DNA of 64,000 nt. Origin: Oryzias latipes (lineage: Eukaryota > Chordata > Actinopteri > Beloniformes > Adrianichthyidae). Shown here one piece after another: positions 12,412 to 24,084 of the stretch. Position numbers and translations under genes: made by a program. The notes under the pieces are model-generated. The model was not told the DNA's origin. It ran no database searches and saw only the letters and a program-made list of their open reading frames with translations. The number at the start of each line of letters is the position of its first letter. Positions within the stretch are counted from its first letter, which is position 1. The stretch is taken from NCBI RefSeq assembly GCF_002234675.1, contig NC_019859.2:2175740-2239739 (forward strand), in the 5' to 3' direction.

Positions 12412-12416
12412 GTTAT
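11540..12416 (+). mobile_element. L2-type LINE, 5'-truncated, with (ATT)n tail
   Basis: Plus-strand frames read KSLGVFLDNSLSFQSRI, SLVTSRLHYCNSLLLS, QNSAARIISRTPSFSHI and PVLHQLHWLPI. These are the conserved C-terminal reverse transcriptase blocks of L2/Rex-like LINEs. A stop and frame change split the ORF near 11848. The 3' end (TGAAAGGCACTTTAAATAAA) runs into a pure ATT microsatellite at 12349-12410. Confidence 0.85.
12349..12410 (+). repeat. (ATT)n microsatellite
   Basis: About 20 uninterrupted ATT units at the 3' end of an L2-type LINE; probably grown from the LINE tail. Confidence 0.97.
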
Positions 12417-12419
12417 TGG

Positions 12420-12930
12420 GGACAGACCGCTGACCTCATTTCCTTCCTTAAAACAGGAACTGAAGGTTGCAAACTTAAGACTATTTGTAATAAAGAAAGA
12501 CGTTCATGAAATAAGTCCATAATCTTTGGTGGTTTGGCTGATGACACCTTCTGTGTGTCGGTTTGCTCATGGGTGAAGGGAGTGTGTAACATAAGGTGAC
12601 ACCCTCACACACCTAAATGATTTCTAATGATTAACACAACTGGAGAAACAAAAGAACGACAGGCAGCTTCACAAAGTTTGTGTAATGAGAGCTGAACAGA
12701 CGCAGCATCTGGACTCCAGTTTGGCCTCTGAGACTCAAACATGGATGAGTTTGTGGTTGAAGTCCTGTTTCTGTGTTCAAATGCAGAGAATACAGTCGTG
12801 TGTTGAGAGATGCAGCACGTCACATACCTGAGAGGCTGTGAGTGACAGGTGTGTCTGTGGGAACCAATGAACAGAGTGGAAGCAGACTGTTGATGGAACA
12901 TCAGGATACAGTTGAAGTCCCATTGGCTGT
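12420..12930. other. Intergenic, nothing recognised
   Basis: No gene or known repeat seen between the LINE tail and the next SINE. Confidence 0.5.
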
Positions 12931-12934
12931 CACA

Positions 12935-13142
12935 GATCTAGGGGTGTACCTTAGCTTCCAACTCCCCAGGAGCAGTGAGCTGCAGATCCACTAGGGTTAG
13001 ACCCCCCAATCAAACCCCTTAATGCTGAGTGTCAAGCTGGGAGGCACTAGGTCCTATTTTTAGAATCTTTAGTATCACTCTGCCAGGGATTTGAACTCAC
13101 AACCTTCCAGATTCAGGGCAGACACTGAGCTATTGAACATGT
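12935..13142 (-). mobile_element. tRNA-derived SINE, diverged
   Basis: Read on the minus strand it begins with a tRNA-like head (TAGCTCAGTG, later GGTTGTGAGTTCAAATCC, a good B box). A body containing CCTAGTGCCTCCCAGC follows. Old and diverged; ends approximate. Confidence 0.55.
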
Positions 13143-13637
13143 CCATTAACCACAGACCAGCTTCAGAGGAGATTTTAAGCCCATTTTAAAGATGAGAAAG
13201 GATGGAGAGCAGCAGATGACTACAATGATCTCCAGTGTTTCTCATCATCTCCACATCTGCTGCAAACAAACATCCAACAGTTCTTTCCTGCTTTTCAGCA
13301 GCTTTGTCTTCATGGAAAACTTTAAGAGGAACAATGTTGAGATAAAAACAAAGACATTCTCAGATAAAGTGTGTTACTATTTAGCAGTGAAAAACTTCCT
13401 CACTGAAATATCAAGGAACAAATGTCTTTGGTAAATATGGAATCATTCACTGCTGATCAAGTCTGCATCCCAGAGTTTTTGTATTGTTTTTTTCCCCAAA
13501 TAGTAAACATAAGAAAATAAATTCGATTCAAACAGCCTGCCTTTTTGTTTTTCTGATTCTTTTTTTCCCCCAGAATGATTGCAGATGTCTTGTTTTTTTT
13601 TCTCTTCTCAGATGCTACTTTACAGGTCTTTTTGATT

Positions 13638-13672
13638 GTACCAATACTTTGCATCCTGCAAAGTATTGGTAC
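13638..13672. repeat. Perfect 16-bp inverted repeat with 3-nt loop
   Basis: GTACCAATACTTTGCA, TCC, then the exact reverse complement. It would fold into a very stable hairpin on either strand. Identity (MITE remnant or hairpin RNA) unknown. Confidence 0.9.
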
Positions 13673-13676
13673 TCTG

Positions 13677-13693
13677 GCGCCACCTGCTGCAAG
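13677..13693 (-). promoter_or_regulatory. CTCF-like motif
   Basis: On the minus strand GCAGCAGGTGGCGCCAG agrees with the CTCF core (AGRKGGCGC). It starts 5 bp after the perfect hairpin at 13638-13672. Binding is unproven. Confidence 0.4.
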
Positions 13694-13699
13694 CACACA

Positions 13700-15100
13700 T
13701 TTTTACTCTGATGATGTTTATCCAAAAAAATGTAAGAGGCAGAAAAACAAGTTTTCTTCCTTCTGTTCTGTTGTATTACAATTTGTGCAAGATCGATTGT
13801 TTTTGTTGTTGTGTCGAAATAAAAAGAAATAAAGACATTACTGAAAAGAAATCATTTGAACATTTACTGCTGTGTGTTCTGGCTCGAGCAAATACTACAT
13901 GGTAGTTTTTTTCTATGATATAAAATAAAAATATAAAGACAGAAATTCCAAAATACAGTTTTTTATATCATTAAAGCTGCAGGTTAATTTTAGCCCACAA
14001 CAGAACCAAGTGTCAAAGTAAAATGATCAGGTAGTGACTGTCCTGGGGGGTCCTGATCCATGGATGGGTGTGCCCAGCCATGACACACACATCAATGTCA
14101 GTCCTATTGGCTGCTAAATTTTATGTTTTCGACTGCACATAAATGCAACTACACTGCCAACAGATTTTAGTCTATTAATGCAAATGAACATGAAAAATAT
14201 GTGGTCTACATTCTGAATAACAACTTTCGATACTAATGTTACACGGTTCAGAATGATGGGTCAACTCACTCATTGTGCAACATATTTAATTTTGAAAAAA
14301 AAAACCTGCAAAATCTACAACATCAAAAAGAGCGCACTTGGTCACATTCCGCTGACTCATTCAACCCGTATTCACTTGACTTCTTCTGCTGGTCTGCTAC
14401 TGATCTATAGAGCACCGAGCGCCCTCTGCTGGCGAAATTAGGCATTGGCCAAAACCGTTTTTAAACACAAACTGACAGTTTAAGTAGTTCTAACAGTAAT
14501 GTTACTGATTATTTCAGAGATCAAAATGAAATTAAATGGGGGGCAACTGTTTTAATGACTTTTTAAATCACACAGTGCTACACTAACAATGAACTGGAGT
14601 CTGAGCAAACTAGATCTCAGAGCGGTCTTACTTCCTCCACCCGTTGTAGAGTGACTGAATTAGCTACTATTTCTGCTGTGGAAACCGATTAGTGAATGGA
14701 AATACTTTTCTTTATTTTCTAAAGAAATGCCTCTGTGCCATCTCTCACTTAGGATTGGCTGAGCTTCTCAAATGTTGAATTACAATCTGCCTCTAGTGGA
14801 ACCAGAGGAAAAGAAAAGAAAACCCATGAAGTGTCTAAGCTTCTCTTTTTAAATGCAACTGGAATGATTCCACTCTGTTCTTTCTCAATTTGTATAAAAC
14901 CTTGTGTTTCAAAGATTACAAATACAAGAAGTATTTAAACATAGATTAACAGACTGAAACAATATTAAATATTTAGAAACTTCCAGGGCTATGAGCTTCC
15001 TCTCTGTGTTGAAACAGTTCTTTTCCTCTTAATGTCAGCAGTTAAGTTTATTAAATCAGAGTCACTGTCAATCATCTCTTGGTTGACAATAATTTTGTTT
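13700..15100. other. Intergenic, no gene recognised
   Basis: AT-rich. No spliced gene seen. Contains one strong CTCF-like motif at 14419-14433. Confidence 0.5.
14419..14433 (-). promoter_or_regulatory. Strong CTCF-like motif
   Basis: Minus strand GCCAGCAGAGGGCGC is an excellent match to the vertebrate CTCF consensus. It lies about 1.2 kb beyond the 3' end of the CD22-like gene block. Confidence 0.5.
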
Positions 15101-15601
15101 TTGTCTTCCACATGTGTGTTAATTACACACATGATTGATCACCACAGACGTCTCTTTCTGTCTGGGGGTTTCTCTGTGAACAGTCCATAGGTTAGAGTAT
15201 AGATTAATATGAACATTAAAACCAACATTAGACATCTTTGATTGGATTTCCTTTGTTCTATAACAGTTATTAAAAGGTTTATTTTTCTCATAACTTTTAT
15301 TTTAAATGCTGCATTTATATCTAAAAAATATTGAGTAAAAAATACATTTCTGTAGGTACATTTAGATATCTATAAGAAAACACAAAAGTGCAATCCAATA
15401 AGCCTACTTAAGATAAAGAATGTAAAAACATTATAAAATGCAAATGCAAACACAACAGCTATTTTGGCCATGAAAAATACTTTTTGATGCAGAGAAGACA
15501 CATTTAAAACTGAATATGATCTTTTTTCAAAGAAGACATTGCTGTAAATACCGTACATTTCCTGGACTGAAGCTGCAGATTAACATACAGATGTGTCTGG
15601 A

Positions 15602-18600
15602 TTATAAAGGAGAAAACTTTTTTATTTCATACAGACGATTCATTCCATCAACTGGATTACTGGATGATGTGATCACACTGTAGACCACGTCCTCTTTGTC
15701 CTCATGACTGTCCCGTCTTCTCTTTGCTTTGACTGGATTGATGTTGGAGTAGAGAGGATCCTCCTGCCTCTTGGTGAAGGTCACGGTGGCGTACTGAATC
15801 TCCACCTGATCCTCTGCTGGATGTCTGGAGGTCAGTCCGTCACGCCCCGAACCTTCAAGTTTCTGAAAAACAAATGAGATTTTTGAATCAAATACTTTAA
15901 GAACCAAGTTGATGTTAATTGAATCAATATATAGCTTTGGATGATTCTTCTAAGAACCTTCAAATAAAACCCTAAAAGGTTCTCTGACAAAAAGAATCAT
16001 AAGAATGGGTGGATTCAGACTGGACACACTTGGTTTGCTTCAAGTGAACCAGAGTTTGGTTCCCTGATAATTTGGAACAAATCTTCAGTCTGAAAACACC
16101 CAAGTGGACTCTGGTCCAGGACCAGGAACTGCTCTCTGACCCATCTTTGGAGGTGGTCTCAGTTCATTTCCAATCAAAGAGGAGATCCAGTTCGCTCTGA
16201 GTTTTTCTCCATCTGAATAGGCTCTGTGCTCAGAGCAGAACAACTTGACTAAAACAGACATCCTAGCCGGGAATTATGGGATGGGATGTAAACAGAGTAG
16301 GTAAAGTCGCAGAAATTTGGTAGCATGAATTCAGACTCATTAAAGCTACTTTTAAGCTGATACACGTTGCTTCTCACGGTTTTCCCAACAATCTATACGT
16401 CATAAACACTTATCAGCGTCTCTTCTTAGCCGTCACCTCAGTAACGGCCTTGCTGCACGCCTCAACCGTACCAAGGTAGCAATAAAAAGTGTTGTTCCTG
16501 ATGCAGATGTTCAAAATTATCAGTGAAATATAAAGTTTGAATGAACTGTCCTGACAAGGATTGTAAAGTACAGGACGTCCATCATTCTTTCTCTAGTTAC
16601 TTTGCCCCACCCTAACAATTCCTGGTGAATGTCTTTAGTCATGTGGTTTTGTTTACAAGCTTTGGTCCAGAACAAGAAAGTCCGCTTGATGGTAGTCTGA
16701 ACACAGACTAAACACAAGGTTCAGGACTTAATCCGGACCAAATTAAGCGGACTCGGTCCGGACCAACGACCTTTTCCAGTCTGAATACAGACTTGTTTGG
16801 TGATAGTTTGGAAAGATGAAGGAACATTTCCCTTGCAGCAAAACTGCAATAAAATTAAACAGACGTTGTAAACTTTTTAAATTCCAAACAGAAACTTTTT
16901 CATTTTAAACCAATTTAAAATGAAAGTTAAAGAAAAACACAACAACTGGAATGTTATTTTAAAAAATGATCACAAAAGACAGAATGAAAGATCAGGGAGG
17001 AGGATGTGTGGAGAAAGAAGACCTGAGCATCTTCATCCTGACTCCTGATCACTGAAGGTTCTTCTGAGGATCTCCTTCTACACAGAGGAAATGATCAAAT
17101 TATACATGATGTGACTAAATCAGACTTTAATCCTGCAGGATGTGATCCACTCACCTGAAGACCTTCAGGAATAAAACAGCCAAGAACATGAGAGTCAGAA
17201 GAACAGCAGGGATCGACCAAGCAGCAACTAAACCCACTGAACCTGAGGAACAAGTGGGATAGATCTAAAGTTGAAAAAAATCCTAGTTATGGTGAGGGTT
17301 GCAGCGGTTAGTGATCTGTCTTCACAGTGAGAAGACCCTGGTTCTGATCCCAGCTGGGATCGTTATTTTTGTGTGGAGTTTGCATGTTCTCCCCATGTAT
17401 GCGTGGGTTTTCTGGGGACTCCAGCATCCTCCATCAGTCCAGAAACATGCTTCATAAGTTAATGGGTTACTCTAAAGCAGGACTGGTCAACCCTGGTCCT
17501 CAAGAGCCACATAACTGCCTGTTTTCTAGTCGTCCATGACCAGCTTGCTGCTTATTAGCTGACTCAAGTGATTCCACATCCTGATTGACTGAACACACCT
17601 GGTTTAGGCTGTTACCATCAAGCAGTCCAGTGAGAGCTGGAAACCTATAAGTTGGAGTGATTGTACCGAGTGAATTGACTTCATCTGGTTGGAGCCAGAA
17701 TGAAACCATTTTCTATGGATGACTCAACACTGACTCAGTCCAGTTCTCTGATACAGTCAGTGGTTCACTCTGGATGGTCTGCAGGGCCAGACAGAGACAT
17801 ACAATCACAAACTGACAGTCACACTTAGTGACAATTTAAAGACATTAACTAACCTAAGATGTATAGTTTTACCGTGGAAGGAAGTCGTCCTGCACAGAGA
17901 AAACCCACACATGGAGAAGAAAAAACATGCAAACTACACACAGAAAGGTCCCAGCTGGGTACAGACATTAGCTGGGCTAACACTCACATTTACAACCTTT
18001 ATGATCATTGATTATTTAACACCAACAATTCCCCAGAACATCAATCAAAGGACAGTTTTGCCTTCCTGTATGAAACTTTTCTAGTTCCAAAGAGAAAGTG
18101 GGACAGACTAATTTGAGCTCATCAAAAGTTCAGTCAGTTCAAAGATTCTACAGTGAAGTCTGGAACGTCATGGTAAAGTGATTGAATTCAGCAGCATGGC
18201 AGCTTTTGTCACGTAGACGCCATTATTAACTTACCTGATCCAACCGACACTTGAACAGTGGCGTTCTGCTGCCCCAGTTTGTTCTGAGCCACACAGATGT
18301 AAAGCCCTCCATCTTCTGCTATGATGTCACTGATGGTGAACATTTGTTCTTCTGATTTCAGAGAGTCTTTGTTCTCCTTGAGCCAGGTGAAGTTAGCTGC
18401 TGGGTTAGCATCACTGCTGCAGGTCAGAGTCACTGAATCTCCTTCCAGGATCTGTCCAGACCCACTGATGGAGGCGGACGGAAACCTTGGAGCGTCTAGA
18501 GAAAAACACATTGATCAAAGTAACAAAGAAAACCTTAAGAACTGCATTAATGTTGGCATATTTACAAACTGTCTTTTACTGGAGCAACTGATGTCTTATA

Positions 18601-21600
18601 AGTTGGAACTTAGAGTCTAGGTGAAGATGTAAAGGGGTGTAGCTCAGTTGGTTGAGCAGCCATCTAGCAATTAGCTGGTTGAGGGTTCAACTCTCCTGTC
18701 TTGTGTCTTTAGACACTTAAAACAAAACTGACTGGAAATCAGCTGTGGTGGGTAACATTATCTGCTAAAAGTAAGTCTGTGTCTTAAAAAAAAAGGATCA
18801 TCGTTCTCTTTCGGCTTTTCCCATCAGGGGTTGCCACAGCGAAACAACCTCTCAGTTGAGAATGAGTTGTATGGTTAACTTGACAATGTTTTACGCTGGA
18901 TGCCCTTCCTGATGCAACCCTCTCAATTAATCCGGGCTTGGGACTGGCACAGCAGCAGAAAAGGGAACAGGGAGCAGCCCGGATTTGAACTCTGGTTTCA
19001 CAGATGGAAGGCGCCGCAACCCAACACGAGCTAAACCGGCTCGTCTTAAAAAAAAAGATAAAAACCAAAAAAACATCGGTATCAACACAGAATTTGAGGT
19101 CACATGAAATCAGTGTCTGGTTTACAAAACAGTTGTCATGAGTACAAAATAATTTAGGAGAGATTTCTGAAACTAATTTTTGATGTAAAGTCAGACGTAA
19201 TAAGATGGGCATTAATAGGAAATCTTGTTAATTTAGAAATCTATGAGGCCAGTTCAGTCTCATAATTTGGAAATGCACACAGACTGCTTTACAAATGCAT
19301 GCAACAAATATACATTCAAGCAAAAATGTAATATAAATTCACAAATGCACATTGACCGTTTCATGTGGGGGCTTGGCAAAGAAATAAATAAATAAAATAA
19401 CCCTATTTCTAAGTCTGAAGTAGTCCTGGACCAGAATCTTGACCGAACAAACTGGTTGAATGATTCAGGTGATAAAAGAAACAAAAAGGATCACTTAGGA
19501 GCTCTATAAACCAACACAAGACAATGTAAAAACATTTTTAGGATTATAATTACATAGTTTGGAAAAATAGGTTTCAAATGAGTTCCCATCATGTCAAAAT
19601 GCCAGCAGAACTATTCAAATGTAAAAACTTGAGAATGAAAATATATAAAACTCAAAGATGATCAGTAAAAAAACGTTTTCATTGAGCTAAATCCGGAACA
19701 AGCAGACGTCTCTGATCATAAACATCAGAAGGTTTTTCTTTCAGAACTCACACAGAACATCAACGTGTACAGATGAGTTGATCCATCCATGTCTGTTCTC
19801 AGATTTACACACGTAGATCCCACTGTCGTTTATGTTGATGGAGGGGAAGATGATAAACATTTGCAGCATTAAGATGGTTCTGGTTGTCTTTTAACCAGGT
19901 GAAGCTAGCTGCTGGGTTAGCATCACTGCTGCAGGTCAGAGTCACTGAACTGCCCTCCAGGATCTCAGGAGGATTCACAGAGACAGAGATATTTTTTGGA
20001 GCATCTGAAAAAAGAGAGGAAAGTTTGGAGAAACTAAATGTTTTTGTTTAAAAACAAACAAAACGCTTTTATTCAAATGTATATCTGGATTTGGTCCTAA
20101 AAGGTATCTAGTAAGACAAGTTGGCAGTTAAATAATAATGATAATAATACTTACAAAATTACTCACATTTCACCTCAAGTGTAAAGAATGATATTTTCCA
20201 ACCCAGCTGGTTCTCAGCTTTACAGTAATATTCTCCAGAATCTGTGGACTGGATGGAACTGAAGACAAACTGTGGACCTACAGAGAGAACTTTTATGTTT
20301 GAATTTCTCATCTTGAACCAGGTGTAGTTAGCTGCTGGGTTAGCATCACTGCTGCAGGTCAGAGTCACTGAACTGCCCTCCAGGACCTCAGCGGAGGGAC
20401 TCACAGACACAGAGGAGGTTTCTGGAGGATCTGGACATAAAAGTTATTTTTAGGAGAAATGGACAGAAGCTTCTGAAAAATGTGTGGAGAAAGAACTGAT
20501 CTGATATTTTATCTCATTTTTATATCAATGTGTCTCCAAGGTTTTAAATTCAGATCAGTTAATTTGATTAGTAATTAAAATTGAAGTTCATAAATGGTTC
20601 ATAAACATTTACATGAAAATATCTAAACCAACAGGCTTATTTGCATCTCTTGTCTTTATAGCATGTAAGTATAAAATATAATATTTCAAATACACAGAAA
20701 CAAGAAGAAAAAAAACACCAAAATCCTGGCAGAAGTTTCCAGAAAAGAGTTGTACGTTGTCATGGTTATAACTCTGACCTTCTGTCACCACGCTTTGAGA
20801 TGAATAAAGAAAGAGGGGAGAGATGGAACAAGGGTGGGTCAGAAAAAGTAAATTAAAAAGTGAATTAGAGAATTATTCAGTTGTTCATCATCAGTTTGTT
20901 AGAGATAATCCAGACAGAAAACTACAAACTAATGTGATGAACTGCTGAAGACCAACAAGATCCCAGTCTGATCAAAGCTTTTAGAATAAAACTTCTGCTC
21001 TGAAAAACTCCTCTTTTCTCTCTGTCATTGAAGGTTTTTGTTTCCTGATTAGATTTATTAACTTTGAGTCTTTAAATACGAAAATGAATTTCAAATTATG
21101 GTTTTTGATTTCAATTCAAAAACATAAAAAAATGAAACAAGCATTTTTTTTCTTCCATCAACTCTTAATCGGATTTCTTTTAATTTATTTTTTTATAAAA
21201 AAATGTTGTATTAAAATTAAATCCATTTTTTTATTCAAAAGTAACTGAAATCTTTCCCAGAGACTAATAGACAGAAATAAAGATCCTTCTGTTTGTGTAT
21301 ATTGTTTAAGATTTTAGTTTTGCAGAGTGAACTCACAAACTTCAGGACTACGATGCATCTTTGATGAACTCAGAGCACAAGAGATCCTGTCTGTGGAAGA
21401 AGTCCAGCGTCGGAACATCTGACTGTTTTTATACAGAATCATTGATCTGGTTTCTTCTCCGTTTCTGAACCAGACATATCTGTAAAAACCATCTGGATCA
21501 CATTTGTTGAAACATTTTAGCTGAAGGTCTGAATATTCCTGGTGGTCTGATCTGGAAATGACCTGAACCTGGAGCTCTGGAATATGAAGAAAACATGGAT

Positions 21601-23391
21601 GTTAGTGAAAGTCTGCAACAACAATGAAGGAGGTCAGAGGAGATCTGCAGCTCCCTGAAGTTCAGGAAGAGTCTTCTCTGTGTTCTCTGGAAACAGTTGG
21701 ATGCTTTTTAAGCTCAGAATAAATCAGATTTAGAAGAAATGATCTGACAGACAATCAATTCTAAAAAAAACATTTGATTGGTCAAAAAGTCACAAAACAT
21801 CAAACACTTTTAGACAATTAAATTGATATAAATATTGATCTGATGAGAGTTTACCTTCGACAGTTAATCTCACTCCAGGTTCTCCAGTGTAACGTCCAGT
21901 CACATGGTTTGTTATGAATCTGAACTTATAAACTCCAGAGTCCCTCTCTCTCACTTCATAGATTTGCAGTTCACAGCTCTTTCTATTTCTGCTGTACGTC
22001 ACTCTATCTTTGTATTCTGGATCTTCTTTTAGATCCACAGGTTCTGCTCCAGTTCTGATGAACCAGAAGCTTTTCTCAACAGTAGTTCTTACTCTGTTTA
22101 TCTCTGCTGGATAATTATAATAGCTCCTCATGATCACAGTTGATCCTTTATTCACACAGATTTCAGTTTGGTAGTATCTCACGTTCCAGCCTTCTTCACT
22201 CTGCGCTGCTGTAACAGAAAAATCATCACAAACATGTTTAGATTTATTGTGTGGAGATTTTATACACAATGGGAAATGTACAGTTACACAAATTGTTAAC
22301 ACTTAAAGAACAAGTAAGTTTTCACATTTTCATGAAGTTTGGCATCAAAATCCCAAATCTTAGAAATGTGAGGAAGATTGACAGACTGACCGGCTTCAAT
22401 AAACCAAAACAAAGACTGATGTCCAAAAACAAACAACTAAAAATAATGAACACCAAAAATTATTGAACCTCTAAGGTTTTTTTGAGTTAAATTAAAATAA
22501 TACCTCAAGTAATTGAAACAAACTGATGTTTTCTTCTGTTTTGTATCAGAGATTTTTAAATAGAATAACTTTGTGTTCTGATTCCACCCCAACAATACAG
22601 ATGCAGTTTTGTTTGGAGTTCAACATTTAAAGTTGTCCATAGGTCTAAAGTGACAAATCATAAAAGTACATTTAACACTTCGCCCAACACTCAAACACCA
22701 AAAACCCGATTTCCCAAAATCCACAATATATTAAAAAAAACCCACAGTTCAAACCTAAGTCCCGCATTCTTGCTAACAAAAAAGAAAATGTTCTGGAAGC
22801 AGATGAGTTTTCGACAGTCTCATGCGTTGGTGGGAGGCGGCTCCACCTAACTCGCTGTAACGCGTTCCACATGTCAATGAAGCTGCTGATCGTCGTATTG
22901 GACCATCCGAACTCTTTGGGATACTATACTCCGTTATGAGGAAAATAATCCGAGCTGGTCCAGATAATCCACATGAGAGATCGCTTGCTCCTCCGCGCTC
23001 CTGGTCCGCTGTGCATTCTTCCTTACCGCGCTCCCTCGTCTCATTGAAAAAAAAGATGTGTCGCCCTGTTACCTGGCTGTCACCATCCATCCATCCATCA
23101 TCCATCCATCCATCCATCGTCCATCCATCCATCCATCCATCCATCCATCCATCCATCATCCATCCATCCATCCATCATCCATCCATCCATCCATCATCCA
23201 TCCATCCATCCATCCATCCATCCATCCATCCATCCATCCATCCATCCATCCATCCATCCATCCATCCATCCATTCATCCATATCTGCTTCCAGGTTTCTT
23301 TAGGTCTCAGCAGCATTAAGGTTGTTAGATTTTTACCTGCAAACCAGCAAAGAACAACAACAAATCCTCTCAGTGCTGCAGTCAGACTCAT
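15602..23391 (-). CDS. CD22-like (Siglec-type) inhibitory receptor, copy A; one frameshifted Ig exon
   Basis: Type I membrane receptor of the CD22/Siglec family, predicted to bind sialylated glycans and recruit SH2 phosphatases. Coding exons, 5' to 3': 23391-23337 (signal, [18 protein letters not shown]); 22208-21855 (V domain, 354 nt); 21576-21337; 20430-20167; 20004-19752; 18495-18235 (Ig domains); 17242-17155 (membrane span, [16 protein letters not shown]); 17077-17023; 15862-15602. All have AG acceptors and GT donors; Ig exons are phase 1-1. The V domain keeps the Siglec F-strand arginine (YKFRF). The tail has ITIM-like IQYATV and VVYSVI, plus PLYSNI. Exon 20004-19752 is 253 nt and carries a 1-nt insertion leading to a stop; skipping it leaves a 525-residue frame. 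Whether the locus makes protein is therefore open. A paralogue lies upstream at 27376-36152. Confidence 0.82.
16011..16788. mobile_element. Non-autonomous DNA transposon (about 0.8 kb) in copy A intron
   Basis: ATTCAGACTGG at 16013-16023 is repeated inverted as CCAGTCTGAAT at 16776-16786. Related GGTCCGGACC-type words lie just inside the right end. No transposase frame was found. It lies between the last two coding exons of CD22-like copy A. The superfamily is undetermined. Confidence 0.6.
17295..17475 (+). mobile_element. tRNA-derived SINE
   Basis: tRNA-like head (GTTGCAGCGGTTAGTGATC, B box GGTTCTGATCCC) followed by the widespread fish SINE body GTGTGGAGTTTGCATGTTCT and CCAGAAACATGC. Inside an intron of CD22-like copy A. 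Confidence 0.7.
17476..17710. repeat. Probable MITE-like repeat (GGTCAACCCTGGTCCTC type)
   Basis: Begins GGACTGGTCAACCCTGGTCC and continues with GAACACACCTGGTTTAGG, words typical of abundant hAT-type fish repeats. A related start, GCAGCCCAACCCTGGTCC, occurs near 29712. Terminal repeats are not clear, so the class is tentative. Confidence 0.35.
18634..18780 (+). mobile_element. Old, short tRNA-derived SINE
   Basis: GGTGTAGCTCAGTTGGTTGA and GAGGGTTCAACTCTCC resemble A and B boxes. No matching acceptor stem closes the cloverleaf, so this is a SINE head and not a tRNA gene. A degraded GTGTCTTTAGACACTTAA core follows. A younger SINE has inserted at its A-rich tail. Confidence 0.6.
18796..19042 (-). 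mobile_element. tRNA-derived SINE with RTE-type tail, copy A
   Basis: On the minus strand a tRNA-like head (GAGCCGGTTTAGCTCGTG, B box GAGTTCAAATCC) leads to a tail ending CCCCTGATGGGAAAAGCCGA, shared with the RTE LINE at 6892-7425. A perfect 15-bp target-site duplication (GTCTT, nine A, G) flanks it at 18781-18795 and 19043-19057. Same family as 36977-37186. Confidence 0.88.
19752..20004 (-). pseudogene. Frameshifted C2-type Ig exon of CD22-like copy A
   Basis: Acceptor (TTTTTTCAG) and donor (GTGAGT) are intact and the exon opens normally ([18 protein letters not shown], then [20 protein letters not shown]). After NHLNAA the frame slips: the expected F-strand block, [15 protein letters not shown], is present only in another frame, and the actual frame ends in TAA. 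Length is 253 nt, while its sisters (264, 261, 255, 255 nt) are multiples of three. This agrees with one inserted base near 19855-19865. Because flanking junctions are phase 1, omission would keep the frame. An assembly error is the main alternative. Confidence 0.85.
23083..23280. repeat. (CATC)n/(CCAT)n microsatellite, 198 bp
   Basis: Nearly pure CATC repeat with a few CATCAT or CGTC interruptions, in intron 1 of CD22-like copy A. The long frames across it (IHPSIHPS on one strand, DGWMDGWM on the other) are repeat artefacts. Confidence 0.97.
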
Positions 23392-23639
23392 GGCGTCTCC
23401 TCTCTCTGGGTTCCTTTCTTCACAGAGTTCATGAACTGCAGACAGAGTTTCAGAGAAAGAGTGCTGCTTTCCATCCTGTAAATGATGAGGAGGAGTTTGC
23501 AGAAGTTACTCTTCCTCTTTCCATCATTAGCATGAACGGAAACAGAGGCTAGAATATAGAAAGTGAAGTGAAAGAACAAAATAAATTTACATTTTCTTGA
23601 GAAGAAAAAGGAATCAACAGACTGTTGGATGTCAAAACT

Positions 23640-24080
23640 CATTTTAGACTAAAGATCAAGTTTGCACAGAATTTCCTTTTATTCATCAACTCTGCAGAGG
23701 AAGAGGAGTCAGAATGATCTGAAGAGAATCTTCATTGATTGCAGAAACAGTTTTTTATTTCAAATATTTAACAGAACACCTCAAATATGAAGCTGAATAA
23801 CATCAATTCTAAAAGAATCTTCAGTTTTCTCTGATAAACTTTGACACCCAAGCACAACATTTGAGAACAAGACAGTGATACATCCTGGGAAATATTTAAA
23901 ACTGACAACTCACAATAAATGTGTATGTGGCGTGCACATATGAGAAATTCAGGGGGGAAAAAATAATTATGACATAAACTTTAAAAAGTAATAAAGGTTT
24001 TCTGTACCATAAAATGTTAAATTATAATGAACATTGTTTAATTTGCTTTACTACTATTTTATCAAATGTAACTGCTCACT
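23640..24080. other. Intergenic, upstream flank of CD22-like copy A
   Basis: Between the copy A start codon and an L2 LINE. The proximal region presumably holds the copy A promoter, but no TATA box or other element is convincing. Confidence 0.4.
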
Positions 24081-24084
24081 AAGG

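Noticed and set aside
15111-15133. Inverted repeat CATGTGTGT / ACACACATG
   Set aside because: Made of simple TG/AC repeat words with 9-bp arms, so of low significance.
18634-18705. Possible tRNA gene (A and B boxes present)
   Set aside because: No acceptor-stem complement and no closed cloverleaf; a SINE core follows, so it is a tRNA-derived SINE head.
22773-23391. Long frames of DGWMDGWM or IHPSIHPS repeats
   Set aside because: Translations of the CATC microsatellite in intron 1 of CD22-like copy A.
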